DNA of 8,370 nucleotides. Origin: Bacteroidales bacterium. GTDB taxonomy: Bacteria > Bacteroidota > Bacteroidia > Bacteroidales > BM520. The position numbers and the translations under genes are program-made. How positions within the stretch are numbered: position 1 is the first letter of the stretch; every line of letters begins with the position of its first letter. Below the pieces are notes generated by a model. The model had not been told where the DNA came from. It searched no databases and worked only from the letters and a program-made list of their open reading frames with translations. Below are positions 6,524-8,370 of the stretch, one piece after another. The DNA is taken from NCBI GenBank assembly GCA_023230285.1, contig JALNXP010000103.1:1-8370 (forward strand), given 5' to 3'.

Positions 6524-7772
6524 ATGAAAGAACTATCAAAAACCAAATCAACTGTCCGCCTGCGAAAAGTCGAAGACCGCAAAGAATGGTACTTGTATAT
6601 AGAAAGTTATCCTGTTTTCGTGGCAGGTAAAAAACAGCCACAACGAGTGCGCGAATACCTCAACCGCACTGTTGCAACTGTCGAATGGGACAAGAAGCGA
6701 ACAGCCCGAACCGAAAAAGACGGTAGCAAAACCTATAAACCCAAGCGAGACGACAACGGAATAATAATGTGTCGCAGCGAAAAAGACAAACAAGCATGTT
6801 TGTACGCTGATGGCGTTCGCAAGCTCCGCCAACGCGAATATGATAATGCCGATTTATACAGCGATACTGAAACAGCCCAAGCCGAACAAAAAGAACGCTC
6901 ACAACAAAATTTCATACAATACTTTGATACTGCGGCAAAAAAACGACATGCCAACAGTTCAGAGTCTATTATTGTGAATTGGAAACGCACCTATGAATTA
7001 CTAAAACTTTTTGCGGGTGACACATTACCATTTTCAAAAATAGACAACCGCTTTGCCGAAGATTTTCGCCTGTTTCTTTTGTCCGCCCCCTGCGGAGGCA
7101 ACAAAAGCGGAACCATATCACAAAATACCGCTGCAACTTACTTTTCCATTTTCAAAGCCGCATTAAAACAGGCTTTTGTCGATGGTTATTTAACAATAGA
7201 CCTATCCGCAAAAATTAAAGGCATACAGGAACAGGAAACCCGCCGAGAGTTTCTCACAGTAGAAGAATTAAATACCCTTGCTGCTACGCCATGCGAATAC
7301 AAAGACTTGAAACGCGCTGCCCTGTTCTCTGCGCTCACAGGCTTACGCCATTGCGATATACAAAAAATGCAGTGGAAAGAAATTCAAATCGATGGCGACC
7401 AAGCCCGCCTAAACTTCACGCAAAAAAAAAACAAAAGGCGTTGAATACACACCTATTTCAGCCCAAGCATTGGAATTGTGCGGAGAACCTCGCAATCCCA
7501 ATCAATTAGTTTTTGAAGATTTGCCAGCCCCCTCATGGATTTCCCGACCATTAAAAAAGTGGCTCGAAACTGCGAGTATTACAAAGAAAATCACATTTCA
7601 TTGCTTCCGTCACACATTCGCAACCCTGCAATTATTCAACGGCACAGATATTTATACTGTCAGCAAAATGTTGGGGCACACTAATGTAAAAACAACACAG
7701 ATATATGCTAAAGTAGTTGACGAAAAGAAAGAAAAAGCGGCACACGCTATAAAATTGAATATCAACAAATAA
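6524..7772 (+). pseudogene. Tyrosine recombinase/integrase, split by a +1 frameshift in an A10 tract
   Basis: Site-specific integrase of the phage/CTn tyrosine recombinase family, expected to insert and excise the element. The first frame (6524-7444, 306 aa) holds an N-terminal arm-binding region, a SAM-like core-binding domain (about 129-230) and the start of the catalytic domain with LTGLRHCDIQ (Arg275). It stops at 7442-7444 after reading QKKNKRR. The second frame continues to 7772 with PISAQALELCG, HCFRHTFAT (His359, Arg362 in the repaired numbering), LGHTNVKTTQIYAK (His385, Tyr394). Removing one A from the ten-A run at 7422-7431 gives QKKTKGVEYTPIS, the sequence expected in this family, and a 415-residue protein of normal length with the full R-K-HxxR-H-Y set. 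As written, the first product lacks most catalytic residues and the second lacks a start. It could be a recent null mutation, an assembly error, or a gene rescued by polymerase slippage on the A run. Confidence 0.86.
7422..7431 (+). other. A10 homopolymer at the integrase frame break
   Basis: Ten consecutive A's, followed by C and four more A's, lie exactly where the integrase switches frame. Nine A's would keep the frame open. Long A runs are known sites of replication slippage, sequencing miscalls and transcriptional slippage, so this tract is the sole cause of the broken frame. Confidence 0.85.
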
Positions 7773-7812
7773 AGGCAATAAAAATAACCATATATAAAAA
7801 ACAATAAAAATA

Positions 7813-7834
7813 ATGTTCGTAAAACACCGAACAT
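7813..7834. promoter_or_regulatory. Palindromic operator candidate upstream of arsR
   Basis: The perfect 7-bp arms ATGTTCG (7813-7819) and CGAACAT (7828-7834) are separated by 8 bases. The palindrome ends 14 bases before the arsR -7 element, so it covers the region where the -33 contact would be made. ArsR/SmtB repressors bind such dyads next to their own promoters and release them on metal binding, so autoregulation is the likely purpose. No other clear dyad is present in the 104-base gap after the integrase. Confidence 0.62.
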
Positions 7835-7848
7835 GTAAAAATTATTTA

Positions 7849-7856
7849 TACCTTTG
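7849..7856 (+). promoter_or_regulatory. -7 promoter element of arsR
   Basis: TACCTTTG, followed by C, matches TAnnTTTG exactly. Transcription would begin near 7862, giving a short leader of about 15 bases before the ATG at 7877. The -33 region is poorly conserved and lies in the palindromic operator candidate. Confidence 0.62.
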
Positions 7857-7876
7857 CAAGCAAGATTAAAAATAAC

Positions 7877-8200
7877 ATGAAAGAGCAAAAAAGCAACCCA
7901 AAAGAAGAACAACTCGCCCGCTTTGCCAAAGCAATGGGACACCCTACACGCATTATTATATTGAAGTTTTTAGCCTCATTAGATACATGCTATTTCGGCG
8001 ACATTCACAATGAACTCTCCATTGCCAAAGCCACTGTATCGCAACACCTAAAAGAATTGAAAGAAGCGGGGCTAATACAAGGAGAAATTGAAACCCCAAA
8101 AGTAAAATACTGTATCAACAAAACAAATTGGGAAATTGCACGCAAAGAATTTGCCTTTTTCTTTTCTGATATTAAAAATAGCGAAACATGCTGTAAGTAA
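7877..8200 (+). CDS. arsR: ArsR/SmtB-family metalloregulatory repressor
   Basis: A 107-residue winged helix-turn-helix repressor. The N-terminal helix RFAKAMGHPTRIIILKFL (15-32) is typical of the family; the HTH with recognition helix ATVSQHLKELKEAGLI covers about 40-67, and the wing GEIETPKVKYCI is at 69-80. It should bind DNA as a dimer and dissociate when arsenite or another soft metal binds cysteine thiols. The classical ELCVCDL pair of E. coli-type ArsR is absent: the same region reads DTCYFGDI with a single Cys38. The other candidates are Cys79 in the wing and a vicinal pair Cys105-Cys106 in the C-terminal SETCCK. The gene has its own promoter and dyad operator candidate, and the following gene appears to be an arsenite methyltransferase, which supports arsenic as the inducer. 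A different metal such as Cd or Zn cannot be excluded. Confidence 0.87.
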   Translation: MKEQKSNPKEEQLARFAKAMGHPTRIIILKFLASLDTCYFGDIHNELSIAKATVSQHLKELKEAGLIQGEIETPKVKYCINKTNWEIARKEFAFFFSDIKNSETCCK

Positions 8201-8214
8201 CAGCATATTTTTTT
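8188..8214 (+). terminator. Weak terminator/attenuator hairpin between arsR and arsM
   Basis: ATGCTGT (8188-8194) pairs with ACAGCAT (8200-8206) around an AAGTA loop and is followed by a run of T's (8208-8214). The stem covers the last arsR codons and its stop codon. It could trim part of the transcripts, lowering arsM relative to arsR, or simply protect the arsR 3' end. The 7-bp stem is short, so efficiency is probably partial. Confidence 0.5.
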
Positions 8215-8258
8215 ATAATCAATGTTTGTTGTTTTGCGAACTACTAATATATAAAGAT

Positions 8259-8370
8259 ATGACTAACAAAGAAAAAGAAATCAAAGAAACTGTAAAACAA
8301 AAATACAGCCTCATTGCTCTACAAGACAAGGATAATACTTGTTGTTCCGGAAGTTGCTGTTCCACTGCCG
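8259..8370 (+). CDS. arsM: Probable arsenite methyltransferase, N-terminal fragment (runs off window)
   Basis: Only the first 37 codons are present. They read MTNKEKEIKETVKQKYSLIA, then LQDKDNTCCSGSCCSTA. ArsM enzymes of Bacteroidetes and other bacteria begin in this way: a charged helix with a VxxxYxxIA pattern followed by a cluster of Cys-Cys pairs. The catalytic SAM-binding domain, which would methylate trivalent arsenic using S-adenosylmethionine and a thiol reductant, lies outside. The ATG at 8259 is the first in frame and gives the expected N-terminus; no Shine-Dalgarno is seen. It lies 58 bases behind arsR on the same strand, consistent with an ars operon. The identity rests on this short N-terminus and the arsR neighbour, so it is likely rather than certain. 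Confidence 0.74.
   Translation, partial: MTNKEKEIKETVKQKYSLIALQDKDNTCCSGSCCSTA

Larger units (their letters stand above)
5792..8370. mobile_element. Left part of an integrase-type mobile element with arsenic cargo (ends not mapped)
   Basis: Immediately behind the dnaK terminator the gene content switches from conserved housekeeping genes to an excisionase-like HTH protein, a tyrosine recombinase and an arsR-arsM arsenic module, all on the + strand. This order (small DNA-binding protein, integrase, cargo) is typical of integrative elements in Bacteroidetes. The accessory genes also look different by eye: more CGC, CCC and GCG codons than the flanking AT-rich core genes. Neither att site can be fixed, because the other end is outside the window; the start given is simply the first base after the terminator, and the end is the window edge. 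Element type (conjugative, mobilizable or satellite) cannot be decided from what is visible. Confidence 0.55.

Noticed and set aside
6153..6990. Minus-strand open frames opposite the HTH and integrase genes
   Set aside because: They have Cys/Phe/Arg-rich random-looking composition, several overlap each other, and the + strand carries recognisable domains.
7291..7509. Third-frame open stretch of 72 codons over the integrase break
   Set aside because: It reads through both integrase parts out of frame, has no family features and ends inside the catalytic domain.

Overview
The window looks like a chromosomal segment from an AT-rich member of the Bacteroidetes, probably Bacteroidales. The clues are a GSCFA-family gene directly behind a RelA/SpoT gene, mostly missing Shine-Dalgarno sequences, and -7 elements of the form TAnnTTTG, the pattern used by the Bacteroidetes primary sigma factor, before the accessory genes. 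Species cannot be assigned from sequence alone.

The left two thirds (1-5791) is core genome on the + strand. It starts inside glnS (C-terminal anticodon-binding half). A long RelA/SpoT homologue follows 18 bases later; it keeps its (p)ppGpp synthetase residues but has lost the HD hydrolase motif. A GSCFA-domain protein starts 5 bases after it. These three are packed like one transcription unit joining glutaminyl-tRNA charging to the stringent alarmone. A 171-base gap rich in TTGTC/GACAA boxes, with a sigma-54-like element, precedes a full-length dnaK. A strong intrinsic terminator (5757-5791) closes dnaK.

The right third (about 5792-8370) looks like the left end of an integrated mobile element. 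It opens with a gene for a zinc-ribbon protein carrying two excisionase-type helix-turn-helix domains. A tyrosine recombinase follows one base later; its frame is broken by one extra A in a run of ten A's, separating the first catalytic Arg from the HxxR, His and Tyr residues. Behind the integrase sits apparent arsenic cargo: an arsR-type repressor with its own promoter and a 22-bp palindromic operator candidate, and the first 37 codons of a probable arsenite methyltransferase (arsM) that runs off the window. The right end and attachment site of the element lie outside.

Functionally, the core part concerns translation stress and protein folding, and the accessory part is an arsenic-response module riding on an integrase element. 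No tRNA, rRNA, CRISPR array or insertion sequence was found. The most noteworthy points are the slippage-prone integrase frameshift, the unusual dnaK upstream region, the two-HTH zinc-ribbon partner of the integrase, and the atypical cysteine layout of the ArsR protein.
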